Part shown: positions 7,373-16,607 of the stretch, in pieces
Layout of the letters: each line of letters opens with the position of its first letter
How positions within the stretch are numbered: position 1 is the stretch's first letter
Source of the DNA: Streptomyces sp. SCUT-3
Lineage (GTDB): Bacteria > Actinomycetota > Actinomycetes > Streptomycetales > Streptomycetaceae
Assembly (NCBI RefSeq): GCF_014083985.1
Contig: NZ_CP046907.1
Coordinates: 5,466,501-5,530,500 of the forward strand
Direction of reading: 5' to 3'
Length of the DNA: 64,000 nucleotides
Notes under the pieces: generated by a model
The model's input: the letters and a program-made list of their open reading frames with translations, nothing else
Database searches by the model: none
What the model was told of the DNA's origin: nothing
Made by a program: the position numbers and the translations under genes

Positions 7373-8761
7373 TCACTCGGAGCGCGGGTTCGGCGTGATG
7401 ACGAACGCCAGGACGGCGGCCACGGCGGCCACGACCGCTCCCGTCGCGAAGCCGCGCGAGAATCCTGCGGCGTCCGTTCCGGCGATGCTCGCCGCGGCCA
7501 TGCTCGACACGACGGCAGCGCCGAGCGAGGCGCCGAATTCGTGGAAGGTGCTGACGATTCCGGACGCCAGGCCGGCCTCGTGCGGCTGGATCTGTCCCAG
7601 CGCCGTGGCGGAGGCGACCACGAAGACGACCCCGGTGCCGGCGGCGGCGACGGCCACGCCGATCACCATGGCCGTGGTTCCGTCCCGGAACGCGGGGACC
7701 GCCATGCCGGCGGCGGCGACGAGGAGCCCGAGGGTTCCCAGCATCCGGGGCCCGGTACGGCCGATCACGCGGCCCGCGGTGTTCGCCCCCGCCATGGTCG
7801 CCAGGGCCACGGGGAGGAAGAGCAGGCCGGTGGTCAGCGCACCGTGCTCGCGGTAGCCCTGGAGGTAGAACGTGCCGAGGAAGAAGACCATGATCATCAG
7901 TGCTGTGGCCACGAGGATCAGCAGGGTTCCGGCCGTCACCGGTCGGCGGACCAGCAGCTTGACGTCCATGAGCGGGCTGGCGGCCGTGCGCTGACGCATC
8001 ACGAAGGCGGCGTAGAGGACTGCCGAGGCCGCGACGAGGGCCGCCGTCGTCAAGGTGGCCCATCCCTGGTCCCCCGCCCTGATCAGGGCATAGGTCAGGG
8101 TTCCGGTGGCTGCCGTCACCAGGACCGCGCCCGGGACGTCGAGCGGGTTCCTGGCGGCCGGGCGCGACTGCGGCGGGAGCTGCGTCCGGAGGGTCAGCAG
8201 CAGCACGAGTCCCACGGGGACGTTGATGTAGAAGACCCACGGCCACCCCGGTCCCGCGGTGAGGAGTCCTCCGAGGAGGACGCCCAGGGCGGCGCCGCTG
8301 CCGCCCAGGGCGGACCAGATCCCGAGCGCCTTGTTCCGCTCGTCGCCCTCGAAGAGGGTGACGATCAGCGCCAGTGCCGCCGGGGAGAGGAACGCTGCGG
8401 AGAGGCCCTGCGTGACACGGGCGCCCAGGAGCATGGGCCCGGAGACGGCGAGGCCCGCGACGAGCGACGAGACGGCGAACAGCAGCAGCCCCACGAGGAC
8501 GAGGCGGCGGGCGCCGAAGAGATCGGCTGCGCGGCCCCCGAGGAGGAGGAGGCCGCCGAAGGTGAGGGTGTAGCCGCTCACCACCCAGGTGAGCGTCTCC
8601 CGCTCCAGGCCGAGATCCGCGCCCATGTGGGGCAGGGCGATGGCCACGACGGTGACGTCCAGGATCAGCATCAGCTGGGCGATGCCGACGAGAGTGAGGA
8701 TCTTCCAGCGTCGTGGTTCGGGACCGTCGGTCGGTCTGGCGGAGGTCAGGTGCTCGGTCAT
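7373..8761 (-). CDS. MFS drug exporter, DHA2 (EmrB/QacA) family
   Basis: 462 aa with 12-14 hydrophobic segments. The first segment ends in DVTVVAIALP, the DHA2 motif D1-type sequence, followed by WVVSGYTLTFGGLLLLGGRAADLFGARR, which contains motif A. Motif C-like glycine-rich helices occur near residue 150. Start ATG 8761 is divergent from a TetR regulator with a 93-nt operator-rich gap. It is a proton-driven exporter, likely for the product of the adjacent cluster or a toxic analogue. This link comes from position and is inference. Confidence 0.92.
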   Translation of the reverse strand: MTEHLTSARPTDGPEPRRWKILTLVGIAQLMLILDVTVVAIALPHMGADLGLERETLTWVVSGYTLTFGGLLLLGGRAADLFGARRLVLVGLLLFAVSSLVAGLAVSGPMLLGARVTQGLSAAFLSPAALALIVTLFEGDERNKALGIWSALGGSGAALGVLLGGLLTAGPGWPWVFYINVPVGLVLLLTLRTQLPPQSRPAARNPLDVPGAVLVTAATGTLTYALIRAGDQGWATLTTAALVAASAVLYAAFVMRQRTAASPLMDVKLLVRRPVTAGTLLILVATALMIMVFFLGTFYLQGYREHGALTTGLLFLPVALATMAGANTAGRVIGRTGPRMLGTLGLLVAAAGMAVPAFRDGTTAMVIGVAVAAAGTGVVFVVASATALGQIQPHEAGLASGIVSTFHEFGASLGAAVVSSMAAASIAGTDAAGFSRGFATGAVVAAVAAVLAFVITPNPRSE

Positions 8762-8781
8762 GGCTTCAAGCCCTTCGAGGA

Positions 8782-8845
8782 CAAGTTGAACAGGCGTGTT
8801 CGAGTTGTGTCGGTTACTGTAACTCATACATGGCTGTTCGACTTG
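8782..8845. promoter_or_regulatory. divergent control region with three copies of TGTTCRASTTG
   Basis: Between the exporter and tetR starts are three 11-bp elements: TGTTCGAGTTG at 8797-8807, TGTTCGACTTG at 8835-8845, and the same element inverted at 8782-8792. The first two form direct repeats 38 bp apart, and 8782-8793 pairs with 8834-8845 with one mismatch. Two smaller palindromes lie inside: GAACA-n4-TGTTC (8788-8801) and GTTACTGTAAC (8813-8823). This is the expected position for TetR binding to control both genes. Confidence 0.6.
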
Positions 8846-8854
8846 AGGAGTCGC

Positions 8855-9463
8855 ATGTCTCGTCCGGCGGTGAAGCCCGCGCGGAGGGCCGATGCCCAGC
8901 ACAACGCGGAGAAGATCCTTGAGGCGGCGGTCACCTGCCTGAGCAGGAATCCGGATGCGAGCGTCAGTGACATCGCGCACGCGGCCGGGGTGGGCCGGGT
9001 GACCCTGTACGGGCATTTCCCGTCCAGGGCCGACCTGATCGAGGCCGCACTGGCGCGGCTCCTCGGCCAGGGGGACGAGGTGCTGGAAAGACTGGACCTC
9101 ACGGGCGATCCGCGGGAGGCGCTGCGGGTGCTGATCGAGTCGAGCTGGCTGCTGATCGCTCAGGCGAGTGCCGTCCTCGAGGCGGCGCAGGCGGTTCTGC
9201 CCCCGGGGCGGCTGCACGACCTCCACGCCAAACCGGAGCAGCGGGTCGGCGACCTGATCGGCCGGGGCCAGGCCGAAGGGGCTTTCCGCCGGGACCTCCC
9301 CGCGAGCTGGCTGGCCGGCGTCATGCACCACATCATCAAGGGGGCGGCGGCGGACGTGGCGGACGGGCGGCTGGACCGGACGGACGCGCCGCGGTTCATC
9401 GCGGAGACGGTCCTGGGCGCCTGCAGGCCCGTGGACGAGGAGCGGGGCCCGGCCGGCCACTGA
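8855..9463 (+). CDS. TetR/AcrR family transcriptional repressor
   Basis: 202 aa. The N-terminal helix-turn-helix is clear: AEKILEAAVTCLSRNPDASVSDIAHAAGVGRVTLYGHFPSRADLIEAAL across residues 14-62. The C-terminal ligand domain is helical and variable. ATG 8855 has GAGGAG 4 nt upstream; a GTG further upstream is less likely. It is divergent from the DHA2 exporter and probably represses it until an effector, perhaps the cluster product, binds. Confidence 0.93.
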   Translation: MSRPAVKPARRADAQHNAEKILEAAVTCLSRNPDASVSDIAHAAGVGRVTLYGHFPSRADLIEAALARLLGQGDEVLERLDLTGDPREALRVLIESSWLLIAQASAVLEAAQAVLPPGRLHDLHAKPEQRVGDLIGRGQAEGAFRRDLPASWLAGVMHHIIKGAAADVADGRLDRTDAPRFIAETVLGACRPVDEERGPAGH

Positions 9464-9595
9464 TACCCGCGATTGCCGGGGAACGCCGCCGGGCCCGGCG
9501 GCGGGCGGGTACGTTCGGTCGCGGCAACGCGTTCCGCGCGGCCGGCGCGGCCGTCGGCCGAGCGGGCCGCCCCTTTCGAAGCCGAGAGACCGAGC

Positions 9596-11329
9596 GTGCT
9601 CACACAACTCCTGCGGACCCGCCTGGGGCCGTACAGAAGATCCCTGGCCCTGCTGGTGCTGCTGCAGTTCCTGCAGACCTGCGCCACTCTCTACCTGCCG
9701 ACCCTGAACGCCGACATCATCGACAACGGTGTCGTGCGGGGGGACACCGGCTACATCCTGTCGTCCGGCGCGCTGATGATCGCCGTCACCGTCGTCCAGG
9801 TGGTGTGCAACACGGGCGCCGTTCATTACGGCGCGCGCACCGCCGCGGCGCTCGGGCGCGACCTGCGGGCCGCCGTCTTCGACCGCGTGCAGTCCTTCTC
9901 GGCGCGCGAGGTCGGCCGCTTCGGGGCGCCGTCGCTGATCACCCGGACCACCAACGACGTCCAGCAGGTGCAGATGCTGGCCCTCATGGCGTTCACCCTC
10001 ATGGTGTCCGCGCCGATCATGTGCGTCGGGGGCATCGTGATGGCCCTCGGCCAGGACGTGCCGCTGTCCGCGGTGCTGCTGGTGGTGGTGCCGGTCCTCG
10101 GTGCCGCGGTCGGCCTGGTCGTGCGGCGGCTGCGGCCGCTGTTCCGCTCCGTGCAGGAGCGGCTCGACACCGTGAACCGGGTGCTGCGCGAGCAGATCAC
10201 CGGCAACCGCGTCATCCGCGCCTTCGTGCGCGACGCCCACGAGGAGGAACGGTTCCGCGGCGCCAACGCCGACCTCACGGACGTCTCCACCAGGGCCGGG
10301 CAGATGCTGGCGCTGATGTTCCCGGTCGTGATGACGGTCGTGAACGTCTCCAGCGTCGCGGTGCTCTGGTTCGGCGCGCACCGCATCGACGACGGCGGCA
10401 TGGAGATCGGCGCGCTCACCGCGTTCCTCGCCTACCTCATGCAGATCGTCATGGCCGTGATGATGGCCACCTTCATGTTCATGATGGTCCCGCGCGCCGA
10501 GGTCTGCGCCGAGCGCATCCAGGAGGTGCTGGACACCGACAGCAGCGTCGTGCCGCCCGCAGACCCCGTGCGGGAGCTGCGCGGCCGCGGCCGCCTGGAG
10601 ATCCGCGGGGCCGGCTTCCGCTACCCGGGCGCCGAGGAGCCCGTGCTGCGCGACGTGGACCTGGTGGCCGGCCCCGGCGAGACGACCGCCGTCATCGGGT
10701 CCACGGGCAGCGGCAAGTCCACGCTGCTGGGCCTGGTGCCCAGGCTGTTCGACGCCACGGACGGCGAGGTGCTGGTGGGCGGCGTGAACGTGCGGGACCT
10801 CGACCCGGCGCTGCTCGCGAGGACCGTGGGCCTCGTCCCGCAGAAGCCGTACCTGTTCTCCGGCACGGTCGCCACGAACCTGCGGTACGGAAACCCGGGG
10901 GCCACGGACGAGGAGCTGTGGCACGCGCTGGAGGTGGCGCAGGCCCGCGACTTCGTCGAACGCCTCGAAGGGGGACTGGACGCGCCGGTCTCCCAGGGAG
11001 GGACGAACGTCTCCGGCGGGCAGCGGCAGCGCCTGGCGATCGCCCGCACCCTGGTGCAGCGGCCCGGGATCTACCTCTTCGACGACTCCTTCTCCGCCCT
11101 GGACTACGCCACGGACGCCGCGCTGCGCGCCGCGCTCGCCCACGAGACCGCGGGGGCCGCGGTCGTCATCGTCGCCCAGCGCGTGTCGACCGTGCGCGAC
11201 GCCGACCGGATCGTGGTGCTGGACGGGGGCCGGGTCGTCGGCACCGGGCGCCACCACGAGCTGATGGAGGACAACGACACCTACCGGGAGATCGTGCTCT
11301 CCCAGCTGACCGAAGCGGAGGCGGCGTGA
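9596..11329 (+). CDS. ABC exporter half-transporter A (degenerate catalytic Walker B)
   Basis: 577 aa from GTG 9596. The frame stays open upstream, but that stretch is Pro/Arg-rich and unlike the family. Six transmembrane helices (about residues 15-300) are followed by a nucleotide-binding domain: Walker A GSTGSGKS, Q-loop VPQKPYLFSG, canonical signature SGGQRQ, and Walker B YLFDDSFSALD. The second Asp replaces the catalytic Glu, as in the degenerate subunit of heterodimeric exporters of the BmrCD/TM287-288 type. Its stop overlaps the start of subunit B. Substrate unknown; lipid or drug export is typical. Confidence 0.92.
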   Translation: MLTQLLRTRLGPYRRSLALLVLLQFLQTCATLYLPTLNADIIDNGVVRGDTGYILSSGALMIAVTVVQVVCNTGAVHYGARTAAALGRDLRAAVFDRVQSFSAREVGRFGAPSLITRTTNDVQQVQMLALMAFTLMVSAPIMCVGGIVMALGQDVPLSAVLLVVVPVLGAAVGLVVRRLRPLFRSVQERLDTVNRVLREQITGNRVIRAFVRDAHEEERFRGANADLTDVSTRAGQMLALMFPVVMTVVNVSSVAVLWFGAHRIDDGGMEIGALTAFLAYLMQIVMAVMMATFMFMMVPRAEVCAERIQEVLDTDSSVVPPADPVRELRGRGRLEIRGAGFRYPGAEEPVLRDVDLVAGPGETTAVIGSTGSGKSTLLGLVPRLFDATDGEVLVGGVNVRDLDPALLARTVGLVPQKPYLFSGTVATNLRYGNPGATDEELWHALEVAQARDFVERLEGGLDAPVSQGGTNVSGGQRQRLAIARTLVQRPGIYLFDDSFSALDYATDAALRAALAHETAGAAVVIVAQRVSTVRDADRIVVLDGGRVVGTGRHHELMEDNDTYREIVLSQLTEAEAA

Positions 11330-13254
11330 TGGCGGGGCCCATGGGACGGCCGGGCCTCGGCGCCCCCGACCAGCGTTCGATGGACTTCAAGGGGTCCGGC
11401 AGGCGGCTGGTCGCGCAGTTCGCGCCCGAGCGGGCCACGCTGTACGGCATGCTCGCCGCCGTCGTGCTCAGCGTCGCGCTCTCCGTCGCCGGGCCCATGG
11501 TCCTGGGCCGGGCGACCGACCTGGTCTTCGCCGGCCTGGTCGGGCAGGAGATGCCCCCGGGGGCGAGCAGGGAACAGGTCCTGGAGTCCATGCGCGGGCG
11601 CGGCGAGACGGACGTCGCGGACATGCTGTCCGGACTGGACTTCACACCCGGCCGGGGCATCGACTTCGGCGCCGTGGGCGCCGTCCTGCTGACCGCGCTG
11701 GCGGCCTTCCTGGTGGCCGGCCTGCTCATGGCGGTCGCCACGCGGCTGTCGAACCGGGCGATCAACCGCACGGTGTTCCGCATGCGCGAGGACCTCCGGG
11801 CCAAGCTGGCGCGGCTGCCCCTGTCGTACTTCGACAAGCGGCAGCGCGGCGAGGTGCTCAGCCGGGCCACCAACGACATCGACAACATCGGCCAGACGCT
11901 GCAGCAGACCCTGGGCCAGCTGGTCAACTCGCTGCTGACGATCGTCGGCGTCCTGGTGATGATGTTCTGGATATCCCCGCTGCTGGCGCTGGTCGCACTG
12001 GTCACCGTGCCGCTGTCGGCGCTGGTGGCCACGCGCGTCGGCAAGCGGGCGCAGCCGCAGTTCGTCCAGCAGTGGAGGACCACCGGCAGGCTCAACGCGC
12101 ACATCGAGGAGATGTACACCGGCCACACGCTGGTGAAGGTCTTCGGACGGCAGGAGGAGTCGGCCGCGGCGTTCGCCGAGCAGAACGAGGCGCTGTACGA
12201 GGCGGGCTTCAAGGCGCAGTTCAACAGCGGCGTCATGCAGCCGCTGATGATGTTCGTCTCCAACCTCAACTACGTGCTGGTGGCGGTCGTCGGCGGGCTG
12301 CGGGTCGCCTCGGGCGCCCTGTCCATCGGCGACGTGCAGGCCTTCATCCAGTACTCGCGGCAGTTCTCGATGCCGCTGACGCAGGTCGCCTCCATGGCGA
12401 ACCTGGTGCAGTCCGGCGTCGCCTCCGCCGAGCGGCTCTTCGAACTGCTCGACGCACAGGAGCAGGACCCCGACCCGGTGCCGGCCGAACGCCCCCGGGA
12501 GCTGCGCGGCCGCGTCGTGCTGGAGAAGGTCTCCTTCCGCTACGACCCGGACAAGCCGCTCCTGGAGGACCTCTCCCTGACGGTCGAGCCCGGGCAGACG
12601 GTCGCCGTCGTCGGTCCCACGGGCGCGGGCAAGACCACCCTGGTCAACCTGCTGATGCGGTTCTACGAGGTCACGGGCGGCCGGATCCTGCTGGACGGCG
12701 TGGACACCGCGAGGATGACGCGCGACGAACTGCGCTCCGGCATCGGCATGGTGCTCCAGGACACCTGGCTGTTCGGCGGGACGATCGCGGAGAACATCGC
12801 CTACGGCGCGCGGGGCGAGGTCACGCGCGAGCAGATCGAGGAGGCCGCGCGGGCCGCCCACGCGGACCACTTCGTCCGCACCCTCCCCGACGGCTACGAC
12901 ACCGTGATCGACGACGAGGGAGCGGGCGTCAGCGCGGGGGAGAAGCAGCTGATCACCATCGCCCGCGCCTTCCTGTCCGACCCGGTGATCCTGGTCCTGG
13001 ACGAGGCGACCAGCTCGGTCGACACCCGCACCGAGGTGCTGATCCAGGAGGCGATGGCCCGGCTCGCCCGGGGCCGTACCAGCTTCGTCATCGCGCACCG
13101 GCTCTCCACGATCCGGCACGCCGACACGATCCTGGTGATGGAGAACGGCTCCATTGTCGAACAGGGCACGCACGAGCAGTTGTTGGCCGCCCAGGGCGCC
13201 TACGCCCGCCTGTACGAGGCGCAGTTCACCCGGGCCGCCACCGAGGCGGGCTGA
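11329..13254 (+). CDS. ABC exporter half-transporter B (intact Walker B, degenerate signature)
   Basis: 641 aa, ATG overlapping the upstream TGA by one base. The N-terminus has an extra periplasmic-type insertion between TM1 and TM2 (GQEMPPGASREQ to GRGIDF, about residues 65-110). The NBD has Walker A GPTGAGKT, Q-loop LQDTWLFGG and Walker B LVLDEATSSVD with the catalytic Glu. The signature is altered to SAGEK. Paired with subunit A this gives one working site (A signature, B Walker motifs) and one dead site, the classic asymmetric design. The TGA lies inside the first unit of a 15-bp tandem repeat. Confidence 0.93.
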   Translation: MAGPMGRPGLGAPDQRSMDFKGSGRRLVAQFAPERATLYGMLAAVVLSVALSVAGPMVLGRATDLVFAGLVGQEMPPGASREQVLESMRGRGETDVADMLSGLDFTPGRGIDFGAVGAVLLTALAAFLVAGLLMAVATRLSNRAINRTVFRMREDLRAKLARLPLSYFDKRQRGEVLSRATNDIDNIGQTLQQTLGQLVNSLLTIVGVLVMMFWISPLLALVALVTVPLSALVATRVGKRAQPQFVQQWRTTGRLNAHIEEMYTGHTLVKVFGRQEESAAAFAEQNEALYEAGFKAQFNSGVMQPLMMFVSNLNYVLVAVVGGLRVASGALSIGDVQAFIQYSRQFSMPLTQVASMANLVQSGVASAERLFELLDAQEQDPDPVPAERPRELRGRVVLEKVSFRYDPDKPLLEDLSLTVEPGQTVAVVGPTGAGKTTLVNLLMRFYEVTGGRILLDGVDTARMTRDELRSGIGMVLQDTWLFGGTIAENIAYGARGEVTREQIEEAARAAHADHFVRTLPDGYDTVIDDEGAGVSAGEKQLITIARAFLSDPVILVLDEATSSVDTRTEVLIQEAMARLARGRTSFVIAHRLSTIRHADTILVMENGSIVEQGTHEQLLAAQGAYARLYEAQFTRAATEAG

Positions 13255-13340
13255 CCGACGACGGGCTGACCGACGACGGGCTGATCGACGACGGGCTGAT
13301 CGACGACGGGCTGACCGGAGGCGGGCCGACCGGCGACGGG
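13251..13340 (+). repeat. 15-bp tandem repeat, six units, starting in the ABC stop codon
   Basis: Units of CTGACCGACGACGGG follow one another at 13251, 13266, 13281, 13296, 13311 and 13326. The first four differ only by C/T; the last two are more diverged. The period is a multiple of three, so a TGA recurs in the same frame in each of the first five units. The array may have grown by slippage, and it gives back-up stops for the ABC gene. Confidence 0.85.
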
Positions 13341-13508
13341 GGCGACGGGGGGCGGACGGGGCCGGGAGCGGGGTGCCGCCGGCAGGACACAGCCGGCGGA
13401 ACCCTCCCCGCCCGCTCTCCGCTCCCCGCTCCGGAGGCGGAGACCGGTCGCGGCGGGGGCGGTCACCCCGTGGGTCTTCCGCGCAGTGCCCCCTGACAGA
13501 CTGGGGCG

Positions 13509-14279
13509 ATGTTACTGCCGCAGGGAGAACTCCCCGAACCCATAAGGGCCGACCCGCCTCCTGCGGCGGGCCGTCCCCTGCTCACCCAGTCCTGGCTGGA
13601 CCTGGCCTTCCTCCACTGGGCCGTGGACCCCGACGCCGTGGCGCGGCTGCTGCCCGCGGGCACGCGGCCGGACACGCTGGACGGCGTCACGTACGTCGGG
13701 CTCGTCGCCTTCCGGATGCACCGCGTCGGTTGGTTCGGCCTCCCCGGCATCCCCTACCTCGGTTCCTTCCCGGAGACCAACGTCCGCCTGTACTCCGTGG
13801 ACGCCCACGGACGGCGCGGCGTGGTCTTCCGCTCCCTCGACGCCTCCCGGCTGATCCCCGTGGTCGTCGGGCGGGCCGCGTTCCGCATCCCCTACGTGTG
13901 GTCGAGGATGGAGGTGCGCCGGGAGGGCGACACGATCACCTACACCAGCCGCCGTCGCTGGCCCGGCCCCCGCGGGGCGCACAGCCGGATCGCGGTGCGG
14001 GTCGGCGACCCGGTCGGGGAGCCGTCCGAGCTCGAGCACTTCCTGACGGCCCGTTGGGGCATGCACACCGCGTTCTTCGACCGCCCGCTGTACCTGCCGA
14101 ACGCGCACCCCCGCTGGCCCCTGCACCGCGCCGAACTCCTCGACTGCGACGAGGACCTCGTGGCCTCGGCGGGCCTGCCCGCGCCGGCCGGGGAGCCGGT
14201 GAGCGTGCTGTACTCCCCGGGGGTCCCGGTCCGGTTCGGACGCCCGCCCCGCAGACCGGGGGGCATCCCCACCCCGTGA
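13509..14279 (+). CDS. DUF2071 (YqjF-like) protein with TTA codon at position 2
   Basis: 256 aa. Family features run along the protein: LLTQSWLDLAFLHWAVDPDAVARLLP near residue 25, then GVTYVGLVAFRM, LGSFPETNVRLYSV and RIPYVWSRMEV. No enzymatic role is established for DUF2071. The second codon is TTA (13512-13514), the codon read by the bldA tRNA in streptomycetes, so translation may depend on development. No in-frame later ATG/GTG lies upstream of the conserved domain, which supports the 13509 start. No clear Shine-Dalgarno precedes it. It is followed by a hairpin and a convergent GNAT gene. Confidence 0.85.
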   Translation: MLLPQGELPEPIRADPPPAAGRPLLTQSWLDLAFLHWAVDPDAVARLLPAGTRPDTLDGVTYVGLVAFRMHRVGWFGLPGIPYLGSFPETNVRLYSVDAHGRRGVVFRSLDASRLIPVVVGRAAFRIPYVWSRMEVRREGDTITYTSRRRWPGPRGAHSRIAVRVGDPVGEPSELEHFLTARWGMHTAFFDRPLYLPNAHPRWPLHRAELLDCDEDLVASAGLPAPAGEPVSVLYSPGVPVRFGRPPRRPGGIPTP

Positions 14280-14313
14280 GCCGGGAGCGCCGTGCGGGCC
14301 GGGCTCCCGGCTC
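14278..14313. terminator. hairpin terminator between convergent genes
   Basis: Perfect 11-bp arms GAGCCGGGAGC (14278-14288) and GCTCCCGGCTC (14303-14313) with a 14-nt loop. The first arm overlaps the DUF2071 stop codon, and the facing GNAT gene ends at 14404. Confidence 0.6.
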
Positions 14314-14403
14314 CCGCGGCAGGGGCACACCGGGCGGCTCCGGCGGACGGACAGCCGGGCGAAGCGGAGCCTGCCGGGGCGGCAGGAGGCCCCGGAACCG
14401 GGT

Positions 14404-15177
14404 TCAGGCGCGGGTGAAGACGTGGAGGGTGCCGACGGGAGTGAAGCCGCGGCGGGCGTACCAGGTGCGGGGCCAGTCGCCGGGGTCGGCGAGGAGGAAG
14501 AACAGGTCGCAGCCCGCGCTCCGGGCGCGGTGCAGGGCCGTGGCGAGGACGGTGTCCGCGTGGCCGCGCCGGGTGTGGGGGTCCGCGGTGACGAGCTCCT
14601 CGATCTGGGCGGTCCCACCGGCCCGGTCCAGGTAGAGGTCGGCCCAGGAGACGACGGTGCCGTCCTCGTCGCGGACGCCGAGGAACTCGACCAGGCCGGC
14701 GCCGCGGAGCCGCGCCGCACGGCGGTCGGTGAGCGCGCGGACCACGGACCCGTCGGCGTCGGGCATCCAGGCGCGGAGCTGCCGCAGGGCGGCGGGGCGC
14801 AGGTCCTCCAGGGGCACGGGCCGCGCGGGCGGACCACCGGGGGCGGGGGCCGGACCGGCGGCGGAGTGCGCCATGACGACCTCGGTGTCGTGGCGGTAGC
14901 CGGCGGCCTCCATGGCGGGCGCGCAGGCGGTGCCCGCGGCGTCGTCGAGGACGGTGATCCGGCGGTGGGGCAGGTGCCCCAGTACGGCCTCGGACAGGGA
15001 CAGCAGTCCGGCGGGGTCGAGGACCCGGGTGACGACGAGCCGGTTGTTGTCGTAGGAGGCCGCGTACCTGCGGTCCAGGACGGCGACGCCGCCGGGAACC
15101 TCCCTCACCTCGTCCGCCTGGCGCCGGGCGAAGGACAGGAGGAAATCCGTGATGCGGGGGAGGAATTCGGCGGGCAC
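14404..15177 (-). CDS. GNAT family N-acetyltransferase
   Basis: 257 aa from GTG 15177. The C-terminal half carries the acetyl-CoA site: QIEELVTADPHTRRGHADTVLATALHRAR (strand plus R-R-G-H pyrophosphate loop, about residues 185-215), then WYARRGFTPVGTLHVF, the usual end of GNAT domains. The N-terminal half (FLLSFARRQADEVREVPGGVAVLD) looks like a degenerate second GNAT repeat. Substrate unknown. It lies downstream of the MFS gene on the same strand with an 83-nt gap. Confidence 0.82.
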   Translation of the reverse strand: MPAEFLPRITDFLLSFARRQADEVREVPGGVAVLDRRYAASYDNNRLVVTRVLDPAGLLSLSEAVLGHLPHRRITVLDDAAGTACAPAMEAAGYRHDTEVVMAHSAAGPAPAPGGPPARPVPLEDLRPAALRQLRAWMPDADGSVVRALTDRRAARLRGAGLVEFLGVRDEDGTVVSWADLYLDRAGGTAQIEELVTADPHTRRGHADTVLATALHRARSAGCDLFFLLADPGDWPRTWYARRGFTPVGTLHVFTRA

Positions 15178-15260
15178 GCGGTGAAGTGTAGGGCGCGCCG
15201 CCCCCTCCGCGGCCCGCACGCCGAACCGGCCGGCGGCGGGCGCGGCCCCGGGGGCCGGGG

Positions 15261-16550
15261 TCAGGGGTGGGGGCGGGGGCGGGTCTCGTACATGCGTACC
15301 GCGACCACCAGGCCGGAGGCGGCGGTCAGGGCGGCCACTGCCCATATCGCGGTGGTCAGGCCGTACAGGTCGGCCAGGAGGCCGGAGAGCAGGGCGCCGA
15401 CGGCGAAGCCGCCGTCGCGCCACAGGCGGTAGACGCCGACGGCCCGGGCGCGCCACGCGGGGTGGGCGACGTCGCCGACGGCGGCGAGGAGGGTGGGGTA
15501 GACCAGGGCGGTGCCCGCGCCGAGCAGGACCTGCGCGGCGGCCCACACGGGGAAGGACGTGCCGGCGGCGACCAGGCCGATGGCGACGGCCTGCAGCAGC
15601 ATGCCCGCCGTGATCAGGTGCTTGCGGCCGACGCGGTCGGACCACCAGCCGGTGAGCATCTGCCCCACCCCCCACACCGCCGGGTAGAGGGCGGCCAGGA
15701 CGCCGATGCGGCCGATCGGCAGGCCGTGGGCGGCGTACAGCAGGGGGAAGATCCCCCAGGCCAGGGCATCGTTGAGGTTGTTGACCATGCCGGCCTGGCT
15801 GGCCGCCGACAACGCCTTGTCGCGGACGCTGGTGATCAGGGCGACCTCGCCGGTGGTCAGCTCGCCGTGGTGCTCGGGGTTGGCCGGGGCGGGGTGGCGG
15901 GCGGCCTCGGCGCGGGCGTGCTCGCGGGTCTCGCGCACGGCGAGGACCGACAGGCCCAGGCCCAGGGCCGTGTAGGCGGCGCCGAGCAGGAACGGTTCGG
16001 GCCGCAGCCCGTAGCGGGCGGCGATCAGGCCGGTGGCCATGGCGGTGGCGGCCACCGCCGCGTACCCGGCGGCCTCGTTGAAGCCCATGGCCAGGCCGCG
16101 CCGTTCGGGACCGACCAGGTCGATCTTCATCACGACGGTGGTGGACCACGACAGGCCCTGGTGGACGCCCAGCAGGACGTTGGCGGCGATCACCCAGCCC
16201 CACGACGGTGCCCAGATCAGCAGGGCGGGCACCGGCAGGGCGACGAGCCACCCGGCGACCAGAACCGGTTTGCGGCCGAAGCGGTCGGAGAGCGTCCCGG
16301 CGAAGAAGTTGGTGACCGCCTTGGTCGCGCCGAAGGCCACGATGTACGTGAGCGCCGCGGTGTAGGCGGACAGGCCGAAGACGCCCTCGGCCAGCAGGGG
16401 CAGCACCGTGCGCTCCTGGCCCAGGGTGCCGCCGACCAGCGCGTTGACCGCGACGAGCAGGGTGAACTGCGCGAGGTTCGCGCGCAGGCCGAGCCTGATC
16501 CCGCCCGGTCCTTCGGCGGCCGGTGCGGTGGTGTCTTCCGGGACGGTCAT
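15261..16550 (-). CDS. MFS transporter
   Basis: 429 aa, 12 predicted membrane segments in two halves joined by a charged loop (ETREHARAEAARHPAPANPEHH, about residues 190-215). Motif A occurs as GTLSDRFGRKPVL in the first half and again as GWWSDRVGRKHLI in the second. Start ATG 16550 is divergent from the ArsR-rhodanese regulator across an 82-nt gap with a dyad. The pairing suggests that its substrate is sensed by that regulator. Substrate is unknown; sulfur compounds, thiols or metals are options given the rhodanese domain (inference). Confidence 0.88.
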   Translation of the reverse strand: MTVPEDTTAPAAEGPGGIRLGLRANLAQFTLLVAVNALVGGTLGQERTVLPLLAEGVFGLSAYTAALTYIVAFGATKAVTNFFAGTLSDRFGRKPVLVAGWLVALPVPALLIWAPSWGWVIAANVLLGVHQGLSWSTTVVMKIDLVGPERRGLAMGFNEAAGYAAVAATAMATGLIAARYGLRPEPFLLGAAYTALGLGLSVLAVRETREHARAEAARHPAPANPEHHGELTTGEVALITSVRDKALSAASQAGMVNNLNDALAWGIFPLLYAAHGLPIGRIGVLAALYPAVWGVGQMLTGWWSDRVGRKHLITAGMLLQAVAIGLVAAGTSFPVWAAAQVLLGAGTALVYPTLLAAVGDVAHPAWRARAVGVYRLWRDGGFAVGALLSGLLADLYGLTTAIWAVAALTAASGLVVAVRMYETRPRPHP

Positions 16551-16607
16551 GGGTTCTCCGAACGTGGGCTCCGGACGGCCGGTCGCGGCGGCGTCCTCTT
16601 GTACGAT

